Below are positions 39,875 through 63,474 of a stretch of DNA of 64,000 nucleotides, piece by piece (positions within the stretch are counted from its first letter, which is position 1; each line of letters begins with the position of its first letter). Below the pieces are notes generated by a model. That model was not told the DNA's origin and did not search any database. It worked only from the letters and a program-made list of their open reading frames with translations. The stretch is from Cristatella mucedo. Taxonomy: Eukaryota > Bryozoa > Phylactolaemata > Cristatellidae. The stretch covers positions 2,934,213 through 2,998,212 of the forward strand of contig WPIO01000051.1 of NCBI GenBank assembly GCA_009760855.2, read 5' to 3'. The position numbers and the translations under genes were made by a program.

Positions 39875-40690
39875 GACTTTGGATAGCACTGCCCTCTAAT
39901 CCATCCCGAGAAATAGCTTGTAGTTTGGTTGCAGCCGATAACAGCACGGAACATCAGCCGACACGCAACACCACCAGTTCATTTCACAACGCATGGAGAA
40001 AAAGGGGAGTCTCTTCCCCCTCTCGCCCCCTGGAGTCCCTTCTCACGACTACCCCTAGTCCCATTAATCGCTAACCGCACGTGCTATTTCACGTGCGGTT
40101 TAGGGTTTCGCTGCTTTTGTTGTTGTAATCAGCGAAGCACCCGGTCACTAATGTATGCCTCAACTGGCCAGTAGTTATGCAATTGATATACAGCCAAGCC
40201 TACTCATTACCTGTGGTCAATAGTTAAGCCATTAATGCATCGGAGCATCAGGACACTAACGTACGTTATATTCCCAGACGTAGCAGCTGTGATTCATAGA
40301 GCTTTCATAAATGTGTACCTTGAGAGAAATAAAGATAGGCTCTCGTTACTATACCGTCTGCGCTGTGTCTCCGCGAGACTCCACCATAACTGCTTCCGCC
40401 GGAGCCACAGTAATACAACACCTACCAGCATCCGGCATTGAGTGTCACAGCCAGCTGAAAACACGATCAGTGGCCATACCGTCATTTGTCACAGTCACAA
40501 TCTCACTGTGGCGTTTTTACCCTCAGAGAGGGCAGCCACCAGCACTGCAATGACATAATCACACCGGAAGTACTACGGCGTAACAATCCAGCCGTGACGC
40601 CACAATATGCGCTGCACGAGACCAGGAAACCACACAAACACCGAACGTCAAATCAGTAACACATTGAACGTTTTGGAGCCCTTGAGGCAA
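39875..40690. other. No gene; one short perfect hairpin
   Basis: The 11 bp arms AACCGCACGTG/CACGTGCGGTT at about 40073-40101 enclose CTATTT. Otherwise only chance frames are seen. It lies between the two LTR retrotransposon copies. Confidence 0.45.
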
Positions 40691-40956
40691 CGGCAGCGTT
40701 ACGGCCATTAATGGTGGCTTCTATCTAAGCAGTGGTTATATGCAAGGTATCTTCTGGTTTTTGGAGCCAATAGGCATCCTCGAGCACTCTTCACCTTCGA
40801 CTTTAGGACTTTAAGCTCCAACGGTGTCACTGATTGTGCACCGCCGTTTTCCACTAATAACACTGGCACCTGCCGTGCGACAGTGACTGTATCAGATGTT
40901 AGCACCCGGCAATGGATGTCGTAAGGATTTGTCAGAATCTCGCAGGGCAAATTGCT

Positions 40957-41090
40957 TTAATAATAATAATAATAATTCACTTGATAAAGCGCCCTCAGAG
41001 AACTTAATCTCCCTCTAGGCGCCTTACATTTGCTGCAAAGGGAAACGCAATTGAATGGTGAGTAAAATCATGCTTGATAAACAGACACAA
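40957..41090 (-). mobile_element. Non-LTR family 2 3' tail
   Basis: The (AAT)n run followed by CTTGATAAAGCGCCCTCAGA and CTAGGCGCCTTACATTTGCT is the inverted 3' end of the family described at 43262. Inserted in LTR copy B. Confidence 0.85.
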
Positions 41091-42235
41091 TGCCACAGCT
41101 TTACCAATCCCGGTGGCTGGCTACACGTTTAAGTTAACTGTACGAGGGTTTTGACTAGCCGAAAACCGGCTTACGATCGACGAGCTGTCCACAGTAAGAA
41201 AAAAACTCTCGCCGAGTCATCACTGGCTATAAGGAGCTAATAGCGATACAACGGTGCCATACGAGCTCACTGCATTTACTGGCGGCACATAAGCCATGGA
41301 CTCACCCACCCTCTAACTTCTCGGGGGTGGTTTTCTTTTGAGTGCGTACTCGTAGACCAGCTCGATTGCGCGGTTGCCTGAGACTTTATCATTGTTCACC
41401 GAAATATCTTCCACATAGGAATCGGAGCTGGATCTGACTCATTGGTTAATGAAGTTCACTTTGTTTATAACAGCATTCATTATCTTTGGTGCGACGTTAA
41501 GGCGGACACCCAGGGGTACCATGCAGTACTGACGGCCATGAAACTCATTCACCTCTTCCTTCCAGAATGACATGTCTAGATAAATCTGTAAATAGGCATT
41601 ATGCTTTAATTGCTTCCCATTCGTCACCACGTGCATAGTTTTTAGTGCGCACGTCACTGTGAGGCTCATGGCTCGACATGAACTGAGTTAGTTTGCAATA
41701 GCCGCAAACCGGTCTCACTTCCCCTTTCCTGCTTTCGACCACCGTCATCATGGGAATCAGCCCGCTGCACTCCACTTGCGACACGCTTGAAGCTAGCCGC
41801 ACCTTATCCAATCATCCGCCTCCCTCTTGTATTCTGCATCCACCGCAGCTGGATTACGATATGCGGGCACCCAATTCTGCCGCAAGAGTGTATCTGCAGG
41901 CTCTTTCCAGTTTCACCACACATGCCACTTTCCGCTGGGAAATATGTCAGTTTAATATTTGTCAGAGTGTGTGAGTTTGTTGGCATTTCCATCCTTAGCA
42001 ACGAGCGAGGCATCGGTGGCCGGGAGAATGCAAAGACATCTTTCGCAGACTCCTTCGAAACAGACAAGCGTGACTTGAGCTCCACGTTACAGAAGGCATA
42101 CCAGCCTTCACCGTGGCCGACGCCAATGCCTCCTGGTGCTGCTTTGACCTCCATCCCAAAGACGATGTCCCAGCCAGCAATTACAATTTTCACCAAGCAA
42201 TTCGCCTCCGGCAGTACTCCTTTAATTAGTAAACC

Positions 42236-42440
42236 TCACTAACTCAACTGCTCTCCTGACTCTGCTACGCTTCCCACTTTCTCTTTGTTGCGTGAGACGA
42301 AGTCTGTTGGCTACCGAATGCATACCGAAAGCCGCTTAGGCTGTGAGTGCGCTATACAAAACTCTTCTGCGTAACACCCACATGGTCTTCATGACTTTGT
42401 GGCGTTACAGACGGAGATACATTACATTATATTAAACCTA
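42236..42440 (+). mobile_element. Non-LTR family 1 3' end
   Basis: CTCAACTGCTCTCCTGACTC through GACGGAGATACATTACATTA matches the 3' end of the 30610-33130 element. Strongly 5'-truncated. Confidence 0.8.
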
Positions 42441-43261
42441 CTGTATGCAGTCAATTTTCATCATCAAAACACTCTTCCTCGCTCGCTGAATTTCGCACGA
42501 GGGCGCCAGCACTGCCGTAAGCACGTGCCTGAGCAGCCAGTTTCAACAAGTACAATAAGAGCGAAAAATACTGGCGCAGGTGTTCACGGTTCCATTTAGT
42601 CGTTTTTTGATTGCCTGTCTCGAAGAACATATTTTCAAACGCCGCAGCCAGATGATTCGTAACACCGATTTAAACCAAAGCCACTTCAGCATCCTGATGT
42701 GAAATTTACGCTAGTCTGGTTACTGTCTTTGCGTATATAGCTTAGGCTGCACCACATCGCCTTGCACGTGGGCCCGTCTATTCTAGAAGTGACAGGCGAG
42801 ATATGCCGTATTTGGTGTAATGAAGCTCCTGGCAGCTCAGCCCGCACGAGAAAGTCGCTAAGCGTCGGAAAGCGAGCACGCGGCTCGCTGTTGCCCCTTT
42901 CGTCCCCCACAAATAAGTATTTCACCAAAAACTCAGAATGTAAGCTTGGGACTGGGCAGTTAAGACGATTGATGCCAGCAGAACGACAATAACCAGGTAG
43001 ACGTCCGGCGACTCACCCTCGCAAAGTCTTTCGCTCGGAGACTCATCACACATGGGAAAGCAATCGGGCGGAAACGCATCGCGGAGAGCGGATCTCACCA
43101 TCGCGAAGTCTCTTCTATCTTTGCCCGTCAGGATTTCGTAGACTGAAAAAGCTCTGCCGGTTTAATACAATGACATGAGTCCGCCGTTTTTGTCATCTTG
43201 AACCTAGTGTAGGTTGGCCACCACGTCATCTATTTACGTACCCACTCACTAAAGTCTGTTT

Positions 43262-44379
43262 TAATAATAATAATAATAACATTGCACTTGATAAAGCGCC
43301 CTCAGAGAACTTAATCTCTTTCTAGGCGCTTTACATTTGCTGCAAAGTGATACGCAATAGAATAGTAAGTAAAATCATGCTTGAAAAACAAACAAAATGA
43401 ATAACATGGTTAGGGGTTACATGCACTGGGTCAGCATGCAAATGTGGTTAGTGGCAGCATGAACAGTGTCAGCACGCATAAGCACATCGAGGACGAATCA
43501 CAAGGACCCACTAAATGCTGTCCTAAATAGGTATGTTTTTAAGTTTCTTTTAAATGTGGTCAGGTCAGGGGATGTTCTGATGCAGGTCGGGAGGGAGTTC
43601 CAGGCTGTGGGAGCATACGAGCTAAATGCACGGTCTCCAAAGGATTTAAGGTTTGTACGAGGTATTTCTAGACTGTTGGATTCCGAAAAGCGAGAGGTAC
43701 GATGCTTTGCCTGATGGGGTAGTATATCTGAAAGATAGGCTGGAGCCATAGAATGAAGAGACCTAAAAGTGAGCGACAAAACCTTGAAGTCAATCCGTTG
43801 CTTGACTGGTAACCAGTGCAGGTCGGCGAGAAGTGGAGTAATGTGGCAACTGCGACGCTCACGACAGACAAGCCTAGCTGCAGAGTTTTGCACCAGCTGC
43901 AATCGCCTGATCGCACATGCTGGTAGGCCAGTAAGCAGTGAGTTGCAGAAGTCGAGACGAGATTTCACGAATGCATGGACCAACTTGGACGTGGTATCCT
44001 TATCTAAACAAGCCCTAATTTTAGCAATGTTATGAAGCTGAAAATAGGCTGATTTGACTGTGGAGCTGATGTGGTCGTCTAACGAGAGGTCGCTTTGGAA
44101 TATGACACCTAGATTTCGAGCTGATGCAACTGGAGATATGCTGGCAGAGCCAATTTTGAAAGTCAGCCTTTCCAATTTCTGAATAACACTAGGTTTGCCC
44201 ATAACTAGTAAGTTAGTTTTATCATCGTTTAGTTTTAGAAAATTTGCTGCCATCCATGATCGGATGTCATCAATGCATGCAGCAAGTGAGTTGAGAGAAT
44301 TTGAGGTGCTCGAAGGCTTTTTGTCATCGTAGAGGGGGGGGTTGGTAAGCACCGACATCGACTCCATCAAAAGAGACAA
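43262..44379 (-). mobile_element. Non-LTR retrotransposon family 2 (CR1/L2-like), 3' third with open RT tail
   Basis: A 293-codon frame (43498-44379) is open. From residue 30 it encodes the C-terminal part of an RT: FLKLNDDKTNLLVMG, ARNLGVIFQSDLSLDDHI, SRLDFCNSLLTGLP, LHWLPVKQRIDFKVLSL and SSYAPTAWNSLPTC. The RT catalytic YADD lies upstream and is absent. The first 20 or so codons come from unrelated sequence after a G7 run at about 44334, the probable 5' truncation point. The 3' UTR runs to 43262 and ends in an (ATT)n tail. It is the best-preserved member of this family here and a useful reference for the many tail fragments. Confidence 0.85.
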
Positions 44380-44414
44380 TTTTGCGCCCGAAATTGCTTA
44401 TGGTTAAAATGTAG

Positions 44415-45020
44415 GCGAGCGACGTCACACGCAAACGGCGACACGAAAACGGCGACCGATGGGGTTCTACTGTGGGCGTAGCATCGTCACCATTTTGCCC
44501 CGCCCTAGCCTGACAGGGCAGGAGTGCATAACGTCTCTGCGGCCGGGAGCCTACCGCTGATTGGGCGGAGGTTTGCCTGAATGGCCACCCAGTGATGCAA
44601 TCTTTTCCCCCCACTCTTGTTCAGCTCCCGGAGTCTGGAGTGGACGTATCGTCCGTCTCCGGCTCGCGGACGTGTACTGCCCGTGAATTTGATCGATTAC
44701 ATCTTATGGAGAGGTCAATGACTCCTTTTACTATCGGTGCTTGCTGCACCTCGTACGCGCTCGTCAACCTTCCGGGCGCGCTAAGCTGGAGACGACCCCT
44801 ACACTACAACCGTGTACTCGGCGGCCGCTAGCAGCTAGCCACAAAGCAGCACTCCTTCTCTATTGCACCCGCGTCGCTCTCACTGCCCTCCTACCACCTC
44901 TCCTTATCAGCCACATCTTATCAGCCTGCAGGCTACCGCCAATTGCAGCTGCTCGACCATAACTGCCCACCGGCTGGTCCCTAATATATATCCAGCTGCC
45001 GTTCACCGGCGTACTATCAG
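44415..45020. repeat. Dispersed repeat C, copy 2
   Basis: Begins with CACACGCAAACGGCGACACG, later has ACTGCCCTCCTACCACCTCT, and ends CCGGCTGGTCCCTAATATAT...TTCACCGGCG. These blocks match copy 1 at 36105-36375, but about 330 bp of extra sequence lies in the middle. Confidence 0.55.
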
Positions 45021-45164
45021 TATAACGAAACCCGCTTGTGTCCGAGCCCCATATATAATATGAAAATCGCTATAGCAATAAATTATTTAAAACAAAGATA
45101 TAAGCTGTTTGAACTAAGCGCATAAGAGATTAAGCGCCTGTGGAGATATGCATTCTTACGAAAA

Positions 45165-45310
45165 ATTTGGATCAGTGGTAGAGGGGCTCGCCCCGCCGAC
45201 CAAAGTCTGGCAGAGGTCGTAAACTCGAGCCCGGTGGCATATGTGGAGCACGTGAACAGAGGCCTAACTCTCTTAGGGCGCCATTTAATGCATTATACTG
45301 TTCATACTTT
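45165..45310 (+). repeat. tRNA-derived SINE (family B)
   Basis: A GATCAGTGGTAGAGGGGCTC A-box region, AACTCGAGCCCGGTGGCAT B-box region, and a GGGCGCCATTTAATGCATTA body shared with 34277-34420. Confidence 0.7.
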
Positions 45311-45499
45311 TTAGATTTTTCAAAGTACTTGGACATCCAGATTTGCTAAGCTCTCACTTTGACTGAACCTGGGGAGCTGATTCCACCTGCTTATTATTGG
45401 AAGCACAAGTAAAGATTGCCATGACACTTGGGCAACCTATAGAGAATAAATGCTGAAATTAGCCATCCAACATTTACACACCTTCAGAAATGACTGTTC

Positions 45500-46370
45500 T
45501 GGCCAGAATGAAGCATCAAGCAAAGTCCCCTTCTTTGGTTCATAATGGAAACCTGAGGCTGCGCACGAGCCGGAACTGTAAGGGCTAAGGCTTCCTACAA
45601 CGTGAAGAAGAAAAGAGAAACACCGGATGTCCTGACAATCGTGTACGATCGTATAGCCCTGAGCTACAACGATACGGAAAACACCGTCCTAAAGTTGGAG
45701 GCACTAAACTAGACCGTTTTGCTTCGGTGAAAACTAATGTCAAAAATCTTTCTGGAAGGCGAGTTAGTTGTGAGACGGTCAAAAGTCAGTTAGATTAGGC
45801 TACTGCCTACTCTAGGTGGGCCTACTCAAGCTGCAAAGAGGAGACCTCTTGTGCTGGCAAAGAATGTGGTAAGTAGCTTACAGTAAGCTAAGGCTCGTAT
45901 CCACTGGACTGCTGACGATTGGGATAGAGCCGTATAGAGTGACGAAAGCAATGTCACGCTCTTCTCAAGCTGTAAGAGAAGGCTTTACGTGCGTCGACAT
46001 ACTTACCCAATTTCTTGCAGCCGACAGTCAAATTCAGAGGAAAAAGTGCCCTGGAGTGGGGGTGCTTCAGACGGTGTATGAGCCCTGCACCGCATGGCGG
46101 ACACCGTGACCAAAGAAGTCTATTTAGACCTTCTTCAAAACGTAGTGCTACCAAGTGCAATGGTGCTTCGTGGACCGGATTATATTTTCTGGCAAGAAAG
46201 CAATCCTAAATACACCGTCGCCAAACTTAGGTATCTTTAATAAATCTATCAGAATTCGGTTACCATCACGTAACGGTTTGGACTGGCCAAGTCACCCAAT
46301 CTACCATTTGTGGGATGAAGTCAAGCGACGCTTACGGCAGCTGGGTGTCAATATTGCGACTAATGTCGTT
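45500..46370 (+). pseudogene. Dead Tc1/mariner-type transposase
   Basis: Plus-strand pieces match the Tc1 catalytic domain. HWTADDWDRA followed by SDESNVTLF is the first catalytic Asp region (near 45915-45960). IFWQESNPKYTVAKL stands for the usual IFWQDNNPKHTA, with the second Asp apparently replaced by Glu (near 46185-46225). LDWPSHPIYHLWDEVKRRL marks the C-terminal end (near 46275-46335). A VSCETVKSQL helix-turn-helix remnant is near 45760. Stops and a frameshift disable it. Inverted repeats were not found. Confidence 0.75.
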
Positions 46371-46374
46371 TCTT

Positions 46375-46835
46375 TTTTTTTTTACTTACAACAAGCCTTT
46401 AGCATTATAACGGCCTACCTTTTCGAGCGTGTGATCAGCTCAATAGTCGTTGAAAATAAGGCAGGTGCAATGTCATATTAGCACAATAAAGTAGGTTGGA
46501 ATAGCTCACGGGAATAGCTGACTGGAACGGATTGAGATCCAACCAATGCAGTGAGACTGTATCAGATGCTCTTTGACAACTCGAGCTGGCGGAATGGCTG
46601 ATTAGCCTGCTCTTCAGACAGCCCGACTGAGCCGCTTTCACCTGTCCTTTAACTGATGCTTAGCCCGCGCGCGGGAGACGGAAGCACTGTGCCCCAATGC
46701 AAGAAAGTGGCTCAACGCTGCGACGGCCCACAGCCTTTGAAGATGCCCAGCAGCCTGACACGTTAAAAAGTCAGGTGCAATTTAGACAGTTTACTTAACG
46801 CTCGTTTCTATATGTCGATGAAGGCTAAGACCTAG
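46375..46835. other. No gene recognised
   Basis: Short chance frames only. A T9 run near 46372 follows the transposase relic. Confidence 0.35.
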
Positions 46836-46839
46836 GTCA

Positions 46840-46925
46840 GCTAATGCAAAGTGCCTAGAAATCAATTGAGTTCTCTGAGGGCGTTATACTAAACACATTA
46901 ATCATGTTAATACTATTTTTTTTAT
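46840..46925 (+). mobile_element. Non-LTR family 2 3' tail fragment
   Basis: AAAGTGCCTAGAAATCAATT and GTTCTCTGAGGGCGTTATAC match the end of the 43262 element, followed by a degenerate AT-rich tail. Confidence 0.6.
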
Positions 46926-47880
46926 TGTTATCGGAGATTCAATGAGAGCCTGTGTTTGGGCATCTACGCCACCACTAGCCTTCATGACTACTCCGCATGC
47001 CGAGTCCAGAGCTTGTTTGTGCACGTTATTTAGGTAAGTTAGGGTGTGTGTAGAACTTGCCGGAGACCAGAGCAGATGAGGCCGTGAGAATGGCCCAACG
47101 CAATGGCGTGAAGAAGTAGCACAGGTATGCACCACTACGCCGCAAACACGCTACAAACACTAAGCAAAAAACACAAGAATGGCCCACAAGCATAGCTAAT
47201 CAAATAAAATGTAGCCACAATGCCCCTAGACCATAGAGGCTACGTTTCTACTACGTGTTAGCAGCCGCTCTGCACGAGTTACTAAAGAACGATACGATCG
47301 CCACACGATCGAAGTCCGTCCCAGAAGGGGGAACACGCATTCCAATAGGCAAGGCAGCATCCTCCACAGCTTCTCTAGCGAGGCCACGTTTGTCTGTTGC
47401 GGGTGTCTAACGTGAACCCCCGCTCCCCCTCGGCGGTTAGATCGGGCTGGGGGTGCTTGCTGGCGGCTTCGTAGCGACTGGGCGCTGAGCTAAGCTTGGG
47501 GCTCCCAGCTGCTCCCAATAGACGTAGCAAATGAGAGTTTCCGCCTTTCCGGTATCGATACAGAAAGAGTTATTGAGATTATTTATTCAAACAGGGGCAA
47601 ATATACCGTGCTAAGGTAGCATGGCTCTTAGTGATGACGTATAAGGGCCTACGAGCTTGCCTTTCGCTTCGAGCACGCCCCTGTTATGTGCTTGGTGGCA
47701 GAATCGAATTGCACAGATCTTTCAAAGACCAGTTCTGGTGGCTAGCCTTATTGCTAAAAACAGGTCCAGCACGTGCCTTCGGTGAAGCTCTTTTCCGAGT
47801 CGAATGTCTCGCTCCGAACCACCGAAAGCCCCAAGCTCTGACTTGCCGGCGTAACAAGCCAAGTTGAACCCTGGTTCTTA
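46926..47880. other. No gene recognised
   Basis: Mixed-composition DNA; the longest frame (78 codons at 47631) has no recognisable features. Confidence 0.35.
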
Positions 47881-47884
47881 GCTA

Positions 47885-47965
47885 AGCAAATATAAAGTGC
47901 CTAAAAAGAGACTTAGTTCTCTGAGGGCGCTATAGGAGATCTATTATTATTACTATTATTAGTCG
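47885..47965 (+). mobile_element. Non-LTR family 2 3' tail fragment
   Basis: AAAGTGCCTAAAAAGAGACT, GTTCTCTGAGGGCGCTATAG and a final (ATT)n run match the family 2 end. Confidence 0.8.
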
Positions 47966-48345
47966 TAGTAGTAGCATGCTGAACCGCAAGGCACCGCTGC
48001 TGCGAGCGCGTTTACCAGGTTAGGTTGGCTACAAGGCATGAACAGAATGTGTTCGCTGCAAACCCAGGCGATCTTCGCTACCCTCGCTGGCGTTCCTACC
48101 TCGACGGCAATATGAATGAAGCGACCGAAGGGTTCCTCATCCTATATTGCAAACAGTGCTTTAAGGACTGATAAGTCGCCCAAGAAGCAAATGAATTGTG
48201 TGTGAATTTCGTCCTCTAGCGGTTCCAAGATTGACGTGTGATCGTACTTTGACGCTTCCCAACCCATGCGAGCCGCAAGGTATCGGATTGATTAGGCACC
48301 TCAGCTCTGCAGGTCGTACCAGGATCGCTATCTTTCTCAAATGAG

Positions 48346-48864
48346 TTACCATCTCAGGTCATACTGCGAACTCGGGTAGGTTTCATTTCGCTTAATTTTC
48401 AAATCTCTAACAGCAAGTGAGCGATTCTGTTCTGAAGTTGAGATTGTGAGCAATTTGAAAAAATATTGTATCCTTGCTGACGAGAAATAGGTGCACGAGT
48501 TTCGTTTCAGGCACGAAGAAGCTCGCACAAACTTTCTCAAGCGAGCCCAGCACTGGCTGCTTATACCAAGTAACGATTTAAGAAAAATGGGGACCTGCTT
48601 CTCATGCCCATCGTTCATGAGCCTCGTCTCTTCCTTCCAATGCTGCTTGTTCTCCTCGAACAGCTGCTGAAGAATTTCTATTACTTCTTCCCTCTCGGCT
48701 ATATCAGCTTTAGCAGAATTTCGTGCTATTCGACCTTCTAATTGTTGCCAGAAATGTATTGTATTCTTAGGGTGACATACAACTAAGAAATAAATACTAT
48801 CTTGGAATAATGTTGTAATGAGCAAAACAAGGAGCTCCAAACAGTATCCCTGGAGAGCGAGCAC
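48346..48864 (-). other. Uncharacterised 172-codon open frame
   Basis: A Glu/Gln-rich helical core (EREEVIEILQQLFEENKQHW, near residues 58-77) lies between less coding-like flanks. No homology recognised. It could be a fragment of a transposon or a host MADF/DDE-associated protein, or chance. No promoter or splice context is visible. Confidence 0.25.
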
Positions 48865-48944
48865 ACGTGTCTCAATCGTAGGAGGGTATACACAAGTGCT
48901 CGATTGATTAATTAGCCTCTTTTTGTCTAGCGGCAGAAGAGTCT

Positions 48945-49060
48945 TAAACGGCTATCACCACTGCTTGCAGTGGCAATACATGATTGCCCACCTCAGATTT
49001 GAACCCACAACCTCGAGGCCAAGGTCATAAAGAGCAAGTGCCTTACCTAGTGTTGCCATC
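48945..49060 (-). repeat. tRNA-derived SINE (family A), antisense copy
   Basis: A TGCAGTGGCAATACATGATT body, TTTGAACCCACAACCTCGAG (B-box complement) and TAAAGAGCAAGTGCCTTACC (A-box side). Same order as the copies at 5000 and 62940. Confidence 0.7.
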
Positions 49061-49064
49061 AAAG

Positions 49065-50215
49065 TAGGTAGACCCGATAGATTACTTCTATCGTTATCGG
49101 CCTGCACTGGCGAGTCAGTGAGGCTGGTGGCGGCTACTGTGTATATGCAGCAGCATCGGGCCAACGGGATGACTGACTTCTGCCTTGCCCATTAAGGCAA
49201 ACCGCAAAGACTTTGAGATCCACCAAACGTTTATTGCCCTGCACAAATACCTCAGTGTGTGCCCGAGGATTCCATGGTTACCAAGTGTCGCAAGCTTTTT
49301 TTTTAAAATCAGACCAAGATGCATGCGCACAGACAGTCAGAGAGGATCCGCAGGGTGAAGATGTCTGCAGCTACTAATTAAAACTAAGTTTGCTTTGGTG
49401 CTCGAAAACCTTGCACTCTGACTGGGTAGTCGGAGGGCAAGGTTAACCTCCTACCGAGGGTGCCTACATCTGGTGGCGTTTTTCTTTTTTTGCAAACTCT
49501 CTTTGTTTTAGCAGCCGACGACAATAGCTGGCGTGTCAGTTTGCCACTGTATTCTGCCAATTCTTTAGTTAAGAAGCGTGTTTCTATTTTTTAGAGAAAC
49601 TTATGTTAAATAAGGCATCGAGTGTTATTTATTGATGCTAAAACGTTCTGAGAGCGTTTATGAAAACTGCATCCACTGGTACAGCGGTTCCTGATTGACT
49701 AGACGGTGGCAGCTGTTAGGGCACTTGGATAATCTTCTGAGTCAGAAAAGGGGACGGAATAGAAGCACGGGGAAAGGGCAGAAACTGTTGGATATGGTCG
49801 CTGCTGTAAGTGGCTACGAAAGGTGACTGCCGCGGCACTGAATTTAACAGGGTTTCAGATTTAATCAGATCTTCAAAGTTTGTGCGAATGGATCTGAAAG
49901 AGATTTCTGAATATATGCGGAATTTCTCGGGCGAAACACGTGCTAGACCATCGCCAAAGTGGGCCACTACGACTCACGCAGCATGAGCGTGATGAAAGAG
50001 TCAGTGTGGTCAAGCGCAGCAGTAATCGATTGAAGATGTTCCCGATAAGCGTCTTTTACCATCGCGCCTACCACAAATTCAATAATGCAACTTTAAATAT
50101 CTCATTACCCAACGCATTGCGTGGGCGGTGTGAATTAAGTGCCGCGTTCAGACGACAGCACGCGTGCATGCGTAGCAGGGCTGTTTACGCGGCTTCAGCA
50201 AACATCAGACGTTCG
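49065..50215. other. No gene recognised
   Basis: Non-coding DNA with a (T)n run near 49295. Frames of up to about 180 codons starting at 49940 show no domain signature and cross into the family 2 tail at 50225, so I take them as chance. Confidence 0.35.
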
Positions 50216-50224
50216 TCTCGGTTC

Positions 50225-50290
50225 TTGCCTAAAAAGAGATTGAGTTCTCTCAGGACACTTTATCAAGTGTATTGTTATTATTATTCCCAA
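50225..50290 (+). mobile_element. Non-LTR family 2 3' tail fragment
   Basis: GCCTAAAAAGAGATTGAGTT, TCAGGACACTTTATCAAGTG and a terminal (ATT)n run match the family 2 3' end. Confidence 0.8.
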
Positions 50291-50294
50291 AACC

Positions 50295-51160
50295 TGTCCG
50301 TTTTTTTCGCGGCATGTTCACGTGTGGTTGTTACGAGCGAATACAATTTCATTAATATCCCCAGAAGCCCACCACTGACGTCTCCTGTCATCTTTTTTCC
50401 ACTCCGGAGCAGGTGGAAGCACACAAAGGACGATTCGCACGGGTTTAGTAAAAGCTGCGAGGAACCGGTGGTTTTTTCTGACTCACCGTAATGGTCAGGG
50501 CCGGTGAGAACGCGAAGGCTTCGCGTTTCTAGGCAGGCAAGCGGAACGCAAATACAAGCTGCTCGCAATACACATAATCGCCGGCCGATTAAGGCGGACC
50601 TTTGTTTCAGTTCTGCATTTGAGCGCGGAACTCAGCTCCGGGCTAGCAGGTCCGCACTGGAGCTAGGCACCAAAGAGCTCTCCCGACTGCTAGCGCCAGG
50701 CACCCGCGCCCCACCCCAAAGGCAAACGTCAAGGCGAGGGCTGGTCGCGAGTCTCGTTACGACCGCGTACCAGCTTATTGGTACACAAGTGGAATGTCGC
50801 GTTCTCTGTCGTTTTATAAACTCGTAGATGATTCAAGCAAAGGGCAGAGGCCGAACGATGCAAATCGGAGGTGCACCGTGCAGCTTCCTTCGGCTTAACC
50901 CCACATAACCGGATACCGTATTACGCCGGGATAAGCGACATATTGAATAGTCAAGTCGTTATCTGACCGAAGAAGCTGTTATACTGACTCCGGTTATTCT
51001 GAACTTCAAGTGATTCTAAATTGTTGGTTTATTTAAAATAAATTCAGAATTACACATATTTGCAATTTTGTTGAAGAGATCATAGTCGCGCTGACAAAGG
51101 CGGCGCAGCCTGGCAGATGCGACCTCCGACCTTCCTCCCCCCCCAGGCGGCAAGTCACGT
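50295..51160. other. Upstream region of MCM7, no gene recognised
   Basis: No convincing coding frame. The proximal 100 bp before the MCM7 start are GC-rich, without a TATA box, consistent with a housekeeping-type promoter. Confidence 0.35.
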
Positions 51161-51168
51161 GCTCAGAG

Positions 51169-51178
51169 TTTTCGCGCC
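51169..51178 (+). promoter_or_regulatory. E2F-type site in the MCM7 promoter
   Basis: TTTTCGCGCC matches the E2F consensus TTTSSCGC and lies about 42 bp before the MCM7 start codon. MCM2-7 genes are well-known E2F targets at the G1/S transition in animals; use here is inferred from sequence and position. Confidence 0.6.
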
Positions 51179-51219
51179 AACGTGGAGTGTTTGTCTACGT
51201 TGTCGCTGGTTTTTCGAAA

Positions 51220-62896
<11,677 letters not shown>

Positions 62897-62939
62897 TGAA
62901 ATAGAGGTCGCATGATTTAACAGCCTCATTTTAAGTGAC

Positions 62940-63060
62940 CAAAGACGAGCCTGACCCAGCTATCGGCACTGCTTCTAGTGAGCAATTAAGGATTGCCCAT
63001 TGCGGGGCTCGAACCCACATCATTGGCAGGGAAGTGCAAGCACCTTACCCCTGTGGCGAA
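62940..63060 (-). repeat. tRNA-derived SINE (family A), antisense copy
   Basis: A GAGCAATTAAGGATTGCCCA body, GGGGCTCGAACCCACATCAT (B-box complement) and TGCAAGCACCTTACCCCTGT (A-box side). Lies in MCM7 intron 10. Confidence 0.7.
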
Positions 63061-63136
63061 ATGTGCTCGTTTCTTCAAAGTTATTATTGCAGCCATGCAG
63101 CTCCCAAGCAATTGTATTGGGTAAGGAATGTATCAG

Positions 63137-63183
<47 letters not shown>

Positions 63184-63190
63184 CACACCT
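63137..63190. repeat. (CA)n microsatellite
   Basis: ACACAC repeats with two AAAC interruptions in MCM7 intron 10. Confidence 0.95.
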
Positions 63191-63474
63191 TCATATACCG
63201 TGCCGACCCGAAAAATGGTACCAAAAGGGCCAATTTACTTAGTTCAGCCGAGCGCGTTTAACTGCACTAACTAAATTATGGAATACTAGTAAAATGTGTT
63301 TCTATCAGATGATATGCAGTAGAGCTCATAAGCTTCACTCTCTACTGTATCGTTGACGTTTTAACGGATTAAAGTCGATAGAATTATAAATCACTTGTGA
63401 TGCCATTGGAGTTATCTCCCCAATTTAAAACTAGGGCTGCTTGTCGAGGTCAACATTAGCAGCCTACTAAAGCG

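Larger units (their letters stand above)
40690..43215 (-). mobile_element. Gypsy-like LTR retrotransposon relic, copy B
   Basis: On the minus strand, GLIPMMTVVESRKGEVRPV (near 41740-41800) and HGRQYCMVPLGVRLNVAPKI (near 41490-41560) correspond to the RT palm of Gypsy-type pol: the KxRPVxD region and the LxFGLxxAP region. RT frames are otherwise broken. Insertions of non-LTR family 2 (40957-41090) and family 1 (42236-42440) interrupt it. Homologous to copy A in the same orientation. No LTR pair was identified. Confidence 0.6.

Noticed and set aside
49940-50491. 183-codon plus-strand frame
   Set aside because: It runs through the family 2 retrotransposon tail, has no domain signature and no promoter context.
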